Virus record (IMG/VR): IMGVR_UViG_3300031521_000097
Location: 1-51,433 of that record
Source: a virus
DNA: 51,433 nt
Direction: 5' to 3' (one strand)
Shown: one piece after another, positions 1-6,769 of the stretch
Layout: every line of letters starts with the position of its first letter
Numbering within the stretch: position 1 is the first letter of the stretch
The notes under the pieces: generated by a model
What the model was told of the DNA's origin: nothing
Seen by the model: only the letters and a program-made list of their open reading frames with translations
Database searches by the model: none
Position numbers and translations under genes: made by a program

Positions 1-126
1 ATCGGTAATCACAAGGTCCGCGAGCCTGTCTCCCATCAAAAGGCGGACGTCGGCCTCTTTGGTGCTGTCTCCACAAACCAGCCGGTGATGAAGGATTCCC
101 TTTCGGAAGTCGATAACGTCGCCGGT
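1..126. repeat. Left copy of terminal redundancy (circular genome)
   Basis: Bases 1-126 are identical to 51295-51420. The next four bases differ (cttt here, gacc at the right end) and the following nine match again. This is the overlap expected when a circular or circularly permuted genome is assembled as a linear contig. It falls inside a gene and leaves its frame open on both sides. Confidence 0.95.
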
Positions 127-594
127 CTTTAGGTTGGTCTGGATTTCGTTTATGTCCTCGGGAACCTCAAAGTCATCCTCTTCTGCTTCGATCTCATCCG
201 GGATGCCGAGGTCGATCGATGGGATGTCAATTCCCCAGGATATCAATTCACCCATGTCCCATTCGTTTGCCAAAATGTCGAGGTCCCATTCTCCGTTTGA
301 TACATTATCACGGATGACGATTTCTCTTTCTCTTACCTCAGTTAGCCCGGTCATCACGTAAACCGGAACCTCTTTTAATTTAAGGAATTTTGCAGCTTCG
401 TACCTTTGATTTCCTGCTAAAATTATGAGCGATCCGGTTCTGTCGGAGCAGATGATTGGTCTTGCTTCGAAGTAATCCGGGCTGTCTTTTATCGACTTTA
501 CCAACGTGCTGAACTGATTATCCTTTATAAATCGAGGATTATTCGGCAGCTTATTGAGCGTGGTGATGTCGGTATATTTAGTTTGATTCTGCAT
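1..594 (-). CDS. ParB-like / DNA methyltransferase fusion, N-terminal part (continues at the right end)
   Basis: The reading frame starts at ATG 594 and is open to base 1. Joined through the terminal overlap to 51294-50545 it gives one protein of 447 residues. Residues about 5-95 form a ParB/Srx-type nuclease-like domain, with an NNPRFI motif near the start and GNQRYEAAK in the middle. A short acidic linker follows, then the methyltransferase begins, with motif IV (DPPY) at about residues 198-201, just across the junction. ParB-methylase fusions are common in phages and probably modify the phage's own DNA on the N6 or N4 amino group. The start overlaps the stop of the AP2 gene by 17 bases, which suggests translational coupling. 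The call is confident; the target sequence is not visible. Confidence 0.9.
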   Translation of the reverse strand, partial: MQNQTKYTDITTLNKLPNNPRFIKDNQFSTLVKSIKDSPDYFEARPIICSDRTGSLIILAGNQRYEAAKFLKLKEVPVYVMTGLTEVREREIVIRDNVSNGEWDLDILANEWDMGELISWGIDIPSIDLGIPDEIEAEEDDFEVPEDINEIQTNLKTGDVIDFRKGILHHRLVCGDSTKEADVRLLMGDRLADLVITD

Positions 595-739
595 ATCTGT
601 TTATTATTCCGAGCTCATTTGATCTGTTGATGTATGCCTGTTTTGCTGCTTTTTTATCAGTAAAGAATCCGGGGTGTTCCCATACTTTGTTTTTCTGGAT
701 GTATGCTCTCCATTTGCCTTCTTTCTTTCCCCAGCTCAC
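578..739 (-). CDS. Small AP2-domain DNA-binding protein
   Basis: Fifty-three residues in the pattern of a phage AP2 domain: SWGKKEGKWRAYI at the start (the three-stranded sheet that contacts DNA), then GFFTDKKAAKQAY leading into the helix. I chose the GTG at 739 because it gives a GTGA overlap with the stop of the upstream gene at 736-738, the usual join in this phage. The same frame is open further upstream, and the residues G-V just before the GTG fit the AP2 motif GVSW, so the domain could instead be fused to upstream sequence. It may be a transcription factor or the left-over binding part of a homing nuclease; no nuclease motif is present. Confidence 0.6.
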   Translation of the reverse strand: MSWGKKEGKWRAYIQKNKVWEHPGFFTDKKAAKQAYINRSNELGIINRYAESN

Positions 740-1048
740 TCCGACGTCGTGACCTTGATGTTGTGGGTGGTGATGAACGCTTCGATGAAATCCCCAAATA
801 TGAAAGTCCCGGCGACGATCACATTTGCTCTTCCGCCTGGTTCGAGCCTTAACTCTTTGGCCAGGGTGACGGCGTTGTCGTACTTGACCTCCTGTTCTGG
901 GCCTCGTTTGTACAGCTTTGGCATCGAGTACTTTGTTTCTTCTGGTTTCGGTCCCTGGAATGTCAAAACAGGACAAGTCAAATTCGACCGAAAAGTCGGG
1001 CAGGTCGATGTTTATCTCTTCCGCTTCGATGGTGTCGTCCTGGGGCAT
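736..1048 (-). pseudogene. Phage FIFGDFIEA-family protein, reading frame broken once
   Basis: The ATG at 1048 opens an acidic N-terminus (EEINIDLPDFSVEFDL). The family-like remainder (KPEETKYSMPKLYKRG, KYDNAVTLAKEL, FIFGDFIEAF) lies in the frame one base later and stops at 736. Skipping one G in the GGG run at 953-955 joins the two as FDIPGPKPEETKY, which reads naturally. As written, the first frame runs on in shifted sequence, and the second has only a TTG start at 981. The protein also ends shortly after HNIKV, where I would expect further residues, so its C-terminus looks truncated. It could be a real one-base insertion, a base-call error or +1 recoding. I recognise this type from other Bacteroidota phages next to ParB-methylases but know no function. 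Confidence 0.55.
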
Positions 1049-1071
1049 TGTGCTTGCGTGTTGGTGTAACG

Positions 1072-1118
1072 CAAAAGTAGCGCAAAGTGTTTGTAATATA
1101 ATCACCTTGCGCTACTTT
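1072..1118 (-). promoter_or_regulatory. Promoter -7 box and 45-bp palindromic operator for the AP2/ParB-methylase/packaging unit
   Basis: On the minus strand TACTTTTG (1072-1079) fits the Bacteroidota -7 consensus TAnnTTTG. Just upstream lies the recurrent 19-bp site GTGTTTGTAATATAATCAC (1087-1105). In this copy it is flanked by perfect 12-bp inverted arms, AAAGTAGCGCAA at 1074-1085 and its complement at 1107-1118. No clear -33 TTTG is present at the right distance. The site is 38 bases upstream of the ATG at 1048 and probably controls the unit that runs through the ParB-methylase into the terminase genes. Confidence 0.65.
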
Positions 1119-1141
1119 ATTTTCGGGAGTGGTTTCTGTCT

Positions 1142-1369
1142 CTACCAATCTCCGCCATCCCAGCCGCCGAGTCCGTAAATTGTAAACACTTCGTTTTCTC
1201 TGAGTGGAGCTGCGTTTCTGCTGTCGTCGTGTGTTGGACCGTCCATTATTGCCAAGCAGCCGCTGTTTAAATATCCTTTAAATCCCATTTCGGCGATTTC
1301 TTCGTGGCATTTCTTGATCCTTCGCTCTATGGATTTCAATTTTTTGAGTTGATCACTTGTTAATTCCAT
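1142..1369 (-). CDS. Hypothetical protein, 75 aa
   Basis: An N-terminal amphipathic helix rich in Lys and Glu (about residues 5-28) is followed by a Gly-rich tail ending GGWDGGDW. No domain is recognised. The start at 1369 overlaps the upstream gene's stop by 17 bases. It is the last gene before the operator at 1087-1105, so it probably ends the leftward early unit. Confidence 0.7.
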   Translation of the reverse strand: MELTSDQLKKLKSIERRIKKCHEEIAEMGFKGYLNSGCLAIMDGPTHDDSRNAAPLRENEVFTIYGLGGWDGGDW

Positions 1370-1556
1370 CGTCTGTTTTTGAAGTGATTATTTCAAGCTC
1401 CTGGAGGTAGTAGTTTTTGTCGCTGCTCCCGTATGCTGATAAAAACTCCAGCGTTCGATCCGCTTCTCCGGATGCGCTTTCGTCGTATGCGCAGATCAGT
1501 TTTGTGGACGACCGATCGTCGTAAGTGAAATATAAAACTTTGGCTTTCATGATCAA
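1353..1556 (-). CDS. Hypothetical protein, 67 aa
   Basis: Small soluble protein with two likely beta strands at the start (KAKVLYFTYDD, TKLICAYDE), then a helical and acidic region. No family is recognised. The start at 1556 overlaps the upstream stop at 1553 (ATGA), which supports the frame. The sequence MIMKAK allows an alternative start two codons in. Confidence 0.7.
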   Translation of the reverse strand: MIMKAKVLYFTYDDRSSTKLICAYDESASGEADRTLEFLSAYGSSDKNYYLQELEIITSKTDDGINK

Positions 1557-1780
1557 TCTGGTATTTTTACTTTGTGTTTATGTTTATCCTGCCATTCGGT
1601 AAATTCATTATGCCTGTCAATAATTCCCTTTCTGTGTTCCTGAGAAGTGCCACCACCGACGCAGTTTTGATAATACTCCCTTATTGCCGCAGGACTATAT
1701 TTATCTTTTGCGGTAAATACGAAGATTGGAATGTTCTCGCGTTCTGCATCTTCAATGATCTTTTTGTCTTTTGCGTTCAT
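1553..1780 (-). CDS. Hypothetical protein, 75 aa
   Basis: Opens with DKKIIEDAERENIPIFVFTAKD, a helix then a strand, followed by SPAAIREYYQNC and a Gly-rich turn. Similar small proteins occur in other Bacteroidota phages, but I know no function. Single gene in an operon-like series; downstream overlap with the next gene is 4 bases. Confidence 0.72.
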   Translation of the reverse strand: MNAKDKKIIEDAERENIPIFVFTAKDKYSPAAIREYYQNCVGGGTSQEHRKGIIDRHNEFTEWQDKHKHKVKIPD

Positions 1781-1802
1781 TTTATTACTGTTTTTGTGAT
1801 GG

Positions 1803-2045
1803 TTAAAATATCAAAACCGGATCGATTTTATAAGACGGGCAGCCGGTGTTCAATCCCTTTTGTAAATCCATTCCCCTGCTACAAAGCCTGGGAGCCTCGT
1901 AGTCATCCGGTGTGAAATTATCGCAGGTCATGCAGCTTTTTGTGTCTGGATTCCAGAAACATTTCGCTTCGTGTTTTTTCATTCCCTGCTTTGTGACTGT
2001 TACTTTTTTGCAATTGTCACATTTGTATGCTGTTATTTTTTGCAT
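1803..2045 (-). CDS. Small zinc-finger-like protein, 80 aa
   Basis: Cys-rich: CDNCKK near residue 9, HEAKCF near 25, CMTCDNF near 38, then single Cys residues. The CxxC, HxxxC and CxxC groups suggest one or two structural zinc sites. No family is recognised; nucleic-acid binding is only an inference. Confidence 0.68.
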   Translation of the reverse strand: MQKITAYKCDNCKKVTVTKQGMKKHEAKCFWNPDTKSCMTCDNFTPDDYEAPRLCSRGMDLQKGLNTGCPSYKIDPVLIF

Positions 2046-2056
2046 GGCTTGCTGGC

Positions 2057-2545
2057 TTAGTGTGGTCTTGGATATTTACGTTTTGTTTTGTTTTTCCCTC
2101 TGAATTCGGACCGCTCGTCATATATAAATGGCTGTTTCATGGGTTGCCTCATCTCAAGTGTCATAACTGCTGCCAGTCCTCCCTCGGTTGTTTCGTATTG
2201 TGGCCTGTTTCTGATGGCTTGGTCCATTGAGTCATCAATCACTACAACATCGGGACGGTAGTGCCTCATTAACGTTGCCCGAATATTTGCGAGTGAAATT
2301 CCGGGAATGTCGCCAGCGCAAATAATGACCGCGTTTTTTATGTCGTCGATTGGTCGGCCTATGGCGTCGCTGAGCTCAGTGAGCTTTTCGTTTTCCATCT
2401 CTTTCCTCGCGTAATTGTAGCCCTCCAAAAAGAAGGCGGCAGCATCGGCGCTGTTTATCTTGCTGACGTCCTCGTTTGCAAATACGGCATAGTCTGTCTC
2501 CATGCTCAGCCTTTCGGCATCTTCGAATGTTATTTCTGGGATCAT
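2057..2545 (-). CDS. Hypothetical protein, 162 aa
   Basis: The N-terminal half is acidic with a helical FFLEGYNYARKEME segment. The middle (AVIICAGDIPGISLANI, then PDVVVIDDS) resembles alternating beta strands and helices of a small alpha/beta fold. The C-terminus is basic (GKNKTKRKYPRP), which could bind nucleic acid. No family is recognised. The start at 2545 overlaps the upstream stop by 4 bases. Confidence 0.75.
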   Translation of the reverse strand: MIPEITFEDAERLSMETDYAVFANEDVSKINSADAAAFFLEGYNYARKEMENEKLTELSDAIGRPIDDIKNAVIICAGDIPGISLANIRATLMRHYRPDVVVIDDSMDQAIRNRPQYETTEGGLAAVMTLEMRQPMKQPFIYDERSEFRGKNKTKRKYPRPH

Positions 2546-2895
2546 TCTGTTATCGGTTTAAATGGTTTTTTACACTTGAAGCATCGGTTGCGGCCCTTCT
2601 CTTTGGCTGGCATTTCGCACCTGCAGTAATCGTTTATGAATTTGATGTGAGTTGGCAATACTTCCTCGATTGTGCCATCGGCGATCTCAACCAGCGCGAC
2701 CGTGTAATTCCCTGGTCCGCTTTCAAATTCTTCATAACCTGGAGCCCATTGGTGAAATGTTCCATCCCGTGAGAACCCGGGCTCCCAGCATCCGGTATTT
2801 GACAACCTTGCGAATTCTTGCTGATGGCAGTTTGCGGAGTGGGATCCCTTCGGGTATTCTGCAGGAATCCATTTTTTAAATTGTACTTTTCTCAT
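2542..2895 (-). CDS. Hypothetical protein with C-terminal zinc ribbon, 117 aa
   Basis: The N-terminus is basic and aromatic (KFKKW-like start, SHSANCHQQEF); the centre has GPGNYTVALVEIADG, a typical beta hairpin. The last 30 residues hold CRCEMP and CFKCKK, a likely zinc ribbon. This architecture is common in Bacteroidota phages, with no known role. Confidence 0.75.
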   Translation of the reverse strand: MRKVQFKKWIPAEYPKGSHSANCHQQEFARLSNTGCWEPGFSRDGTFHQWAPGYEEFESGPGNYTVALVEIADGTIEEVLPTHIKFINDYCRCEMPAKEKGRNRCFKCKKPFKPITE

Positions 2896-3086
2896 TATTG
2901 CGCTTCTGGTAGGTTTTCAAATTCATCGTCAGTTAGCCATATTGGTGTAATGGAGTATTCGCGATCGGACTCTCCCTCCTCAATATCTTCGAGGTCTGCC
3001 TTGATCATTTCTAAGATGTCCTCTAAATTTGGAGTGATCAAATCAATATCTCCATTGTCGATAAAATGAAAGTAAATTTTGCTCAT
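2895..3086 (-). CDS. Hypothetical acidic protein, 63 aa
   Basis: Begins MSKIYFHFIDNGDIDLIT and ends TPIWLTDDEFENLPEAQ; strongly acidic in the middle (LEDIEEGESD). I recognise the pattern from short hypothetical proteins of Bacteroidota phages. No function is known. Its start overlaps the upstream stop at 3083. Confidence 0.72.
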   Translation of the reverse strand: MSKIYFHFIDNGDIDLITPNLEDILEMIKADLEDIEEGESDREYSITPIWLTDDEFENLPEAQ

Positions 3087-3265
3087 TGTACTACCTCCAA
3101 TTCCAATTTTTCGAGCTCGATAATGAATTGCTCGTAACAGTTTATTTTCTCTCTCATTCGCGCGATCCTCTTAGCGCATTCGATCTCGTCTTTTGGTGTC
3201 GCTCCATCGGTAAGATATCGATAAACGGCTACCCTCCCTTTGTAAAATTCAATTAGTTTTTTCAT
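3083..3265 (-). CDS. Hypothetical coiled-coil protein, 60 aa
   Basis: The frame is open up to 3424, but the ATG at 3265 gives an ATGA overlap with the upstream stop at 3262, and the upstream part is shadow of that gene. The short protein is almost wholly helical (IEFYKGRVAVYRYL, then ECAKRIARMREKINCYEQF). No family is recognised. Confidence 0.7.
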   Translation of the reverse strand: MKKLIEFYKGRVAVYRYLTDGATPKDEIECAKRIARMREKINCYEQFIIELEKLELEVVQ

Positions 3266-3786
3266 CTTGCTGTTGCTAATTGTTTGTGAATATTGCCCTT
3301 TTTGATCGATTCGGCCATGTCCAGAATGCGGCGGTTTTTTGCTTTTTGCTCTGGTGTTGGTTCGACGTGCTCTTTCGCTTCTGCATCCGGGTGGAAGATT
3401 TTGTTTTTCTGAACGAAGGCACAATAAAATATTTCGTACTCTTCCTTCAGGAGTCGGCGATAAATGGCGTACTTGAATTCGATCTCTATGTTTTCGGCGG
3501 CTGTCAGGTCCATTACTATGTTTTTGGTGTTCCCGTTTCTTGGCACAAAGTAACTTTTGATTTTTGTAACCGATGCTATCACCTGCATTAAAAGCTGTTT
3601 TTCTGGTGCTGATCCGTAGGCAAAATGGCAGCGTGTTTTCTCTTCTCCTTCGATGTCCTCGATCGTGATCCCGTGTTTGCGCATCAATCGGTCGAGTGCT
3701 ATTTCTGCAGCCTCTCTTTCGCCTTCGATCCCTCGTTTGGCGAGCTCGTTTATTTTCCGGGCTAATTCTATAAGCTTTGTTGTCAT
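3262..3786 (-). CDS. DUF2786-like protein, 174 aa
   Basis: Residues about 8-45 (INELAKRGIEGEREAAEIAL then RLMRKHGIT) match the DUF2786 helical motif found in many phage and plasmid proteins. A middle alpha/beta region and a basic C-terminus follow. The function of the family is unknown. ATGA overlaps join it to the genes on both sides. Confidence 0.75.
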   Translation of the reverse strand: MTTKLIELARKINELAKRGIEGEREAAEIALDRLMRKHGITIEDIEGEEKTRCHFAYGSAPEKQLLMQVIASVTKIKSYFVPRNGNTKNIVMDLTAAENIEIEFKYAIYRRLLKEEYEIFYCAFVQKNKIFHPDAEAKEHVEPTPEQKAKNRRILDMAESIKKGNIHKQLATAR

Positions 3787-4229
3787 TTCTTTATGTCTGT
3801 GAATTCACACTCAAAATAATTAACGTCCATCTGGTAAGTTTCGCCGTTGTGCGCTTTCGGGAGCCCGTTTTTAAACTTCCAGAAGTTGGCCGGTGCTGTT
3901 TTTACAAACCGGATTTTATCGATGTCGATCCCGTTTCCGCATCCTGAACACTGAAAGTTTCCCTCATCCAAATATAGAGTGTAACAGGTCATGAATCCGA
4001 TCCTGCCTGGGTAGGTTTCTGGGTTTGTAATTATCCCTTCGTACCGGCCCTCTGTCAGGTAAAGGTCCCGAAAATGGTAATCTGCAGGGACGTTGTTAAT
4101 GGTGATTCTGTCGCCTTGTTTTGGCGTTGGCTGGTCTACCTCACAGTAATCGCATTCATTGCAATTCTGGGAGCATCCTTCGCGGTACTCATTCATTCCG
4201 AATCCGTTGGTGTTTGTGCAATTGTCCAT
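3783..4229 (-). CDS. Cys-rich hypothetical protein, 148 aa
   Basis: I start it at ATG 4229, just after a CA-rich leader and without overlapping the upstream gene; the frame is open to 4274. The N-terminus has a cluster of five Cys (CSQNCNECDYC), a probable metal site, and residues near the middle contain FQCSGCGNG, a second CxxC. The rest looks like beta structure. Unknown function. Confidence 0.72.
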   Translation of the reverse strand: MDNCTNTNGFGMNEYREGCSQNCNECDYCEVDQPTPKQGDRITINNVPADYHFRDLYLTEGRYEGIITNPETYPGRIGFMTCYTLYLDEGNFQCSGCGNGIDIDKIRFVKTAPANFWKFKNGLPKAHNGETYQMDVNYFECEFTDIKK

Positions 4230-4245
4230 TGTTGTTGTGTGTGTT

Positions 4246-4455
4246 TTATTGGTTTGACTTGTTGATTGTCTCAATCTCGAGGATTAACGCTGTTACTTTC
4301 TTTTTCCTGTCGCAGAGCATTTTGAATGTGCGGCCTCCGACGTGGCCGGTGGCGTTTATCTGGATAATCCTGTCGGCTTCCAATGCTGCGATCTCGCTGC
4401 AGAGCTTGTCGATCCTGCTGGCTCTTTTTTCATCTGGTGTGTAGTGTGCTCCCAT
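4246..4455 (-). CDS. Hypothetical helical protein, 69 aa
   Basis: Two probable helices (RASRIDKLCSEIAALEAD and TFKMLCDRKKKVTALILEI) around GHVGG. No family is recognised. The leader is CA-rich (ACAACAATAAAAACA before the ATG), typical of this phage. It is the first gene downstream of the operator at 4552-4570. Confidence 0.7.
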   Translation of the reverse strand: MGAHYTPDEKRASRIDKLCSEIAALEADRIIQINATGHVGGRTFKMLCDRKKKVTALILEIETINKSNQ

Positions 4456-4551
4456 TGTTTTTATTGTTGTTTGTGTGCTGTAAACCTAACACCTAAAATT
4501 AAGGCATCCAAGCGTTTAGGTATTTCTTTTAACACTTTTTTTAAAATAAAT

Positions 4552-4570
4552 GTGATTGTATTGTAATCAC
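4552..4570. promoter_or_regulatory. 19-bp palindromic operator, copy 2
   Basis: GTGATTGTATTGTAATCAC, the most symmetrical copy of the phage-wide motif: six-base arms GTGATT/AATCAC around seven bases. It overlaps the stop codon of the HNH gene (4567-4569) and lies 96 bases upstream of the ATG at 4455. No clear -33/-7 pair was seen with it. Confidence 0.65.
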
Positions 4571-4830
4571 TTGATTTTGCGATTGTTTCGCCTCATGAAT
4601 TCCTGGTGAATCGCTTCAAATTCCTTTTTTGTGTACGGTGGCGTCCCGTTATGCGTCGGGAAGTGTATTCTGTTAACGATCGCGATTAAGTTTTCGATCA
4701 CGTCTTTTCCTTTCCCTCGACCGTTGATGTGGTGGATGTCATTCGCTGGCTCTCCTGTGATTTCGCAGACGACGTCCTCGGCGATCTGGTACCCGAAAAA
4801 TTGCATGTATATCTTCGTGTGTTTCTGCAT
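4567..4830 (-). CDS. HNH endonuclease, small
   Basis: Eighty-seven residues from ATG 4830 (TGATG overlap with the upstream stop). CEITG then DIHHINGRGKGKD and ENLIAIVNRIHF form the HNH beta-beta-alpha metal finger: the HH pair is the first motif, N of ENL the second and the H of RIHF the third. The size fits a stand-alone nicking or repair nuclease in a replication region; a free homing nuclease is the alternative. Confidence 0.85.
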   Translation of the reverse strand: MQKHTKIYMQFFGYQIAEDVVCEITGEPANDIHHINGRGKGKDVIENLIAIVNRIHFPTHNGTPPYTKKEFEAIHQEFMRRNNRKIK

Positions 4831-5276
4831 CAGAATGTTTTGATTGTGTTTTGAGTAGCTTTCCCGAGGTAGGCGTCGATCGTCTCTTTTGCCTGGTCCC
4901 ATCCGATGCAAAAGTTTGCGCTGTATCCTTTCGCCTTTAGTAGGTTGATGCAGTTGCGCTGCTCCTGGATGTGTTCCGTTGCTGGTTCGCCATTCATCTT
5001 CGCCAGCCTTTCGCCTTGCTTTTTGAGCTCGATGAATAAACCGGCGTATCCGTTTCTTGGCTCGTAGATGGCTATATCCGGGTACCCTTTGTTGCTTCTC
5101 AGTCGGCTGATCTGGGACGCCTGTCCGATGGTGAGTTTCATGGCTCCTGCCATATCGCTGTTGAAAAGTATTTTTGGGTAGGCAGTCCGTAGGTAATCGC
5201 AGACCTGTTTCTGGAGGTCTTTCTCACTTTGGATTTTAAGCGGTGTTTTAGCTCTTCTAATTGTCGGCTGTCTCAT
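4830..5276 (-). CDS. VRR-NUC domain nuclease
   Basis: A PD-(D/E)xK-type fold of 148 residues. GYPDIAIYEPRNGYAGLFIELKK carries the catalytic Asp, Glu and Lys (PD about residue 85, ExK about 105). HIQEQRNCINLLKAKGYSA is the typical following helix with Gln. VRR-NUC proteins of phages act on branched or flapped DNA and often replace a Holliday-junction resolvase. The neighbourhood of SSB, HNH and helicase loader agrees. The N-terminus is basic and probably binds DNA. Confidence 0.87.
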   Translation of the reverse strand: MRQPTIRRAKTPLKIQSEKDLQKQVCDYLRTAYPKILFNSDMAGAMKLTIGQASQISRLRSNKGYPDIAIYEPRNGYAGLFIELKKQGERLAKMNGEPATEHIQEQRNCINLLKAKGYSANFCIGWDQAKETIDAYLGKATQNTIKTF

Positions 5277-5335
5277 AGTGCTGTATTGGTTGTGTTCGTT
5301 AATGTTTACGTATGCGCTGATTCGTGGCTGCTGCT

Positions 5336-5494
5336 TTATGCCTTCATGATGGTGTTGTCCTCTTCCTTGTCGTCGTCGATCTCGTCGCTGTGGTGCTCAA
5401 AAAATGACATTCCCAGCATACTGAGGCCCACAATCGATATAAGGGCAAGGGTGAAAAATACTTTTAGAACGATGATAATTCCTTCGTAGTCCAT
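5336..5494 (-). CDS. Small single-span membrane protein, 52 aa
   Basis: Start ATG 5494. Residues about 6-32 are a hydrophobic helix (IIIVLKVFFTLALISIVGL), followed by an acidic tail (DEIDDDKEEDN). The shape, one span and a charged tail, is common to small phage membrane proteins. No function is known. Codon use and the TM pattern support it as real. Confidence 0.65.
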   Translation of the reverse strand: MDYEGIIIVLKVFFTLALISIVGLSMLGMSFFEHHSDEIDDDKEEDNTIMKA

Positions 5495-5519
5495 GATTTT
5501 GGTTGTTTGTTTGGTTGTT

Positions 5520-5744
5520 TTAAATTCTGCCGATTGTTATTTCCTGTAAAAATGATTTTTCCCAGTTTCCTTTTTTGCGCTCGATGGCCACCCGGATGCT
5601 GTGGTTGGTGATGTTCAGTTTTCGGAATGTCTCGATGCTGAATTCTTTGGTCATCTCTTCCATGAGACCGAGCTGCTTTTCGCGCAGCTCGATCAATTTC
5701 AAATCTAAATTCTCACGGAGGTGAACCCGTTTGATGTATTTCAT
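5520..5744 (-). CDS. Hypothetical helical protein, 74 aa
   Basis: Highly charged and mostly helical: LRENLDLKLIELREKQLGLMEEM. A further region, FRKLNITNHSIRVAIERKKG, might be a helix-turn-helix but is not convincing. No family is recognised. Confidence 0.68.
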   Translation of the reverse strand: MKYIKRVHLRENLDLKLIELREKQLGLMEEMTKEFSIETFRKLNITNHSIRVAIERKKGNWEKSFLQEITIGRI

Positions 5745-5766
5745 GGTTTAGGTTTAGGTTAGGTAA

Positions 5767-6084
5767 TTACCACTTAATAAAAACGTCCATTTCGTCGATA
5801 TACCTACGTTTTGTATTACTCTCGCAGGTCTTTTCTTTTAACGTTACATTCAATCCTGAATGTCTGCGATACCATCTAAAAGCCAAAAATATCTCGAATG
5901 CATTTGAGCAATTATTTTCACTAAAAGTTTTTTGATAATTTTTGTGCCCTGTTCTTGCTAATGGCTTTATCGTTTTGCTTATGCTTTTAATGTAGCCAAC
6001 CACCACCTTTTTAAATGCTTTTCTGTTGTATTTGAACGCTTGTCTTTGAAGCTGTTCGGCTTTTGGAAATTTAATTTTAAACAT
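5767..6084 (-). CDS. Hypothetical basic protein, 105 aa
   Basis: Very rich in Lys and Arg, with AFKYNRKAFKKVVVGYIKS and HKNYQKTFSENN. No domain is recognised. The A+T content looks higher than in its neighbours, which may mean late acquisition. It sits next to SSB, so DNA binding is possible but unproven. Confidence 0.66.
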   Translation of the reverse strand: MFKIKFPKAEQLQRQAFKYNRKAFKKVVVGYIKSISKTIKPLARTGHKNYQKTFSENNCSNAFEIFLAFRWYRRHSGLNVTLKEKTCESNTKRRYIDEMDVFIKW

Positions 6085-6095
6085 GTTTTCAGTTT

Positions 6096-6554
6096 TTAAA
6101 ATGGTAAATCATCCTTGTCGCCGTCTTTTCCCGGGATGGCCGCAGCTCCTGTATTCTGTTTTGGTTCGCTGGCTCCGCCGTAGCTTTCCTGGGCTGATGT
6201 TGATCCGTGATTTGGTCCCTCATTCGGTCCCTCTTTTTTCCCTCCGAGCATCTTCAATGTGTTCAGGTTGATGCTGGTCTGGTAGTGGGTTTGCCCGTCT
6301 TTGTCGTAGCTCCTGGTTTCCATTTTTCCTTCGACGTAGACGAGCTGGCCTTTTTTAACCCATTTCTCGATTATCTCGGCAAGTTTTCCCCAGGCCGTCA
6401 TCCGGACCCATTCGGTCTTTTCTTTTTTCTCGCCGTTCTTGTCTTTCCAGCTTTCGTTGCAAGCGATGGAGAAGTTGGCGACCTGATTGTCTCCTACGGT
6501 TTTGATTTCTGGGTCCTGTCCAACCGACCCGATAAATGTGCAAGTGTTAATCAT
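6096..6554 (-). CDS. ssb: Single-stranded DNA-binding protein
   Basis: A complete SSB of 152 residues. It begins MINTCTFIGSVGQDPEI, continues with VANFSIACNESW and TEWVRMTAWGKLAEI, and has VYVEGKMETRSYDKDG: the OB-fold core in order over residues 1-105. A Gly/Asn-rich linker follows, then the acidic tip DDLPF, which recruits SSB-binding replication and repair proteins. It coats single-stranded DNA during phage replication and RecT recombination. Its last 18 bases are identical to those of the 8375-8587 gene. Confidence 0.96.
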   Translation of the reverse strand: MINTCTFIGSVGQDPEIKTVGDNQVANFSIACNESWKDKNGEKKEKTEWVRMTAWGKLAEIIEKWVKKGQLVYVEGKMETRSYDKDGQTHYQTSINLNTLKMLGGKKEGPNEGPNHGSTSAQESYGGASEPKQNTGAAAIPGKDGDKDDLPF

Positions 6555-6581
6555 TGTGCTGTTTTTAAAGTATTTATAAAT

Positions 6582-6767
6582 TTATCCCTGTAATGTGTGA
6601 TCATCTAAAAGCATGGTGTTAAATCGTGCAGCCATCGCTTTGTAGGTGCTGAAAACTTCCAGCCTTGTCCAATTCATTCTGACGGACAGTGTCTCTATGT
6701 GGTTTTTTTGTTTGTTCATCCGGATTATTTTAAACCCGTTGTTGACCTTCCATTCGTCGTTAAACAT
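6582..6767 (-). CDS. Hypothetical protein, 61 aa
   Basis: I start at ATG 6767, three bases after the upstream stop; the frame is open to 6821 but that part overlaps the neighbour. The protein has KVNNGFKIIRMNKQK and then a helix, RLEVFSTYKAMAARFN. No family is recognised. Confidence 0.68.
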   Translation of the reverse strand: MFNDEWKVNNGFKIIRMNKQKNHIETLSVRMNWTRLEVFSTYKAMAARFNTMLLDDHTLQG

Positions 6768-6769
6768 TC

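Noticed and set aside
674-1069. Plus-strand open frame over the broken FIFGDFIEA gene
   Set aside because: Phe/Val-rich shadow; the minus strand encodes recognisable motifs.
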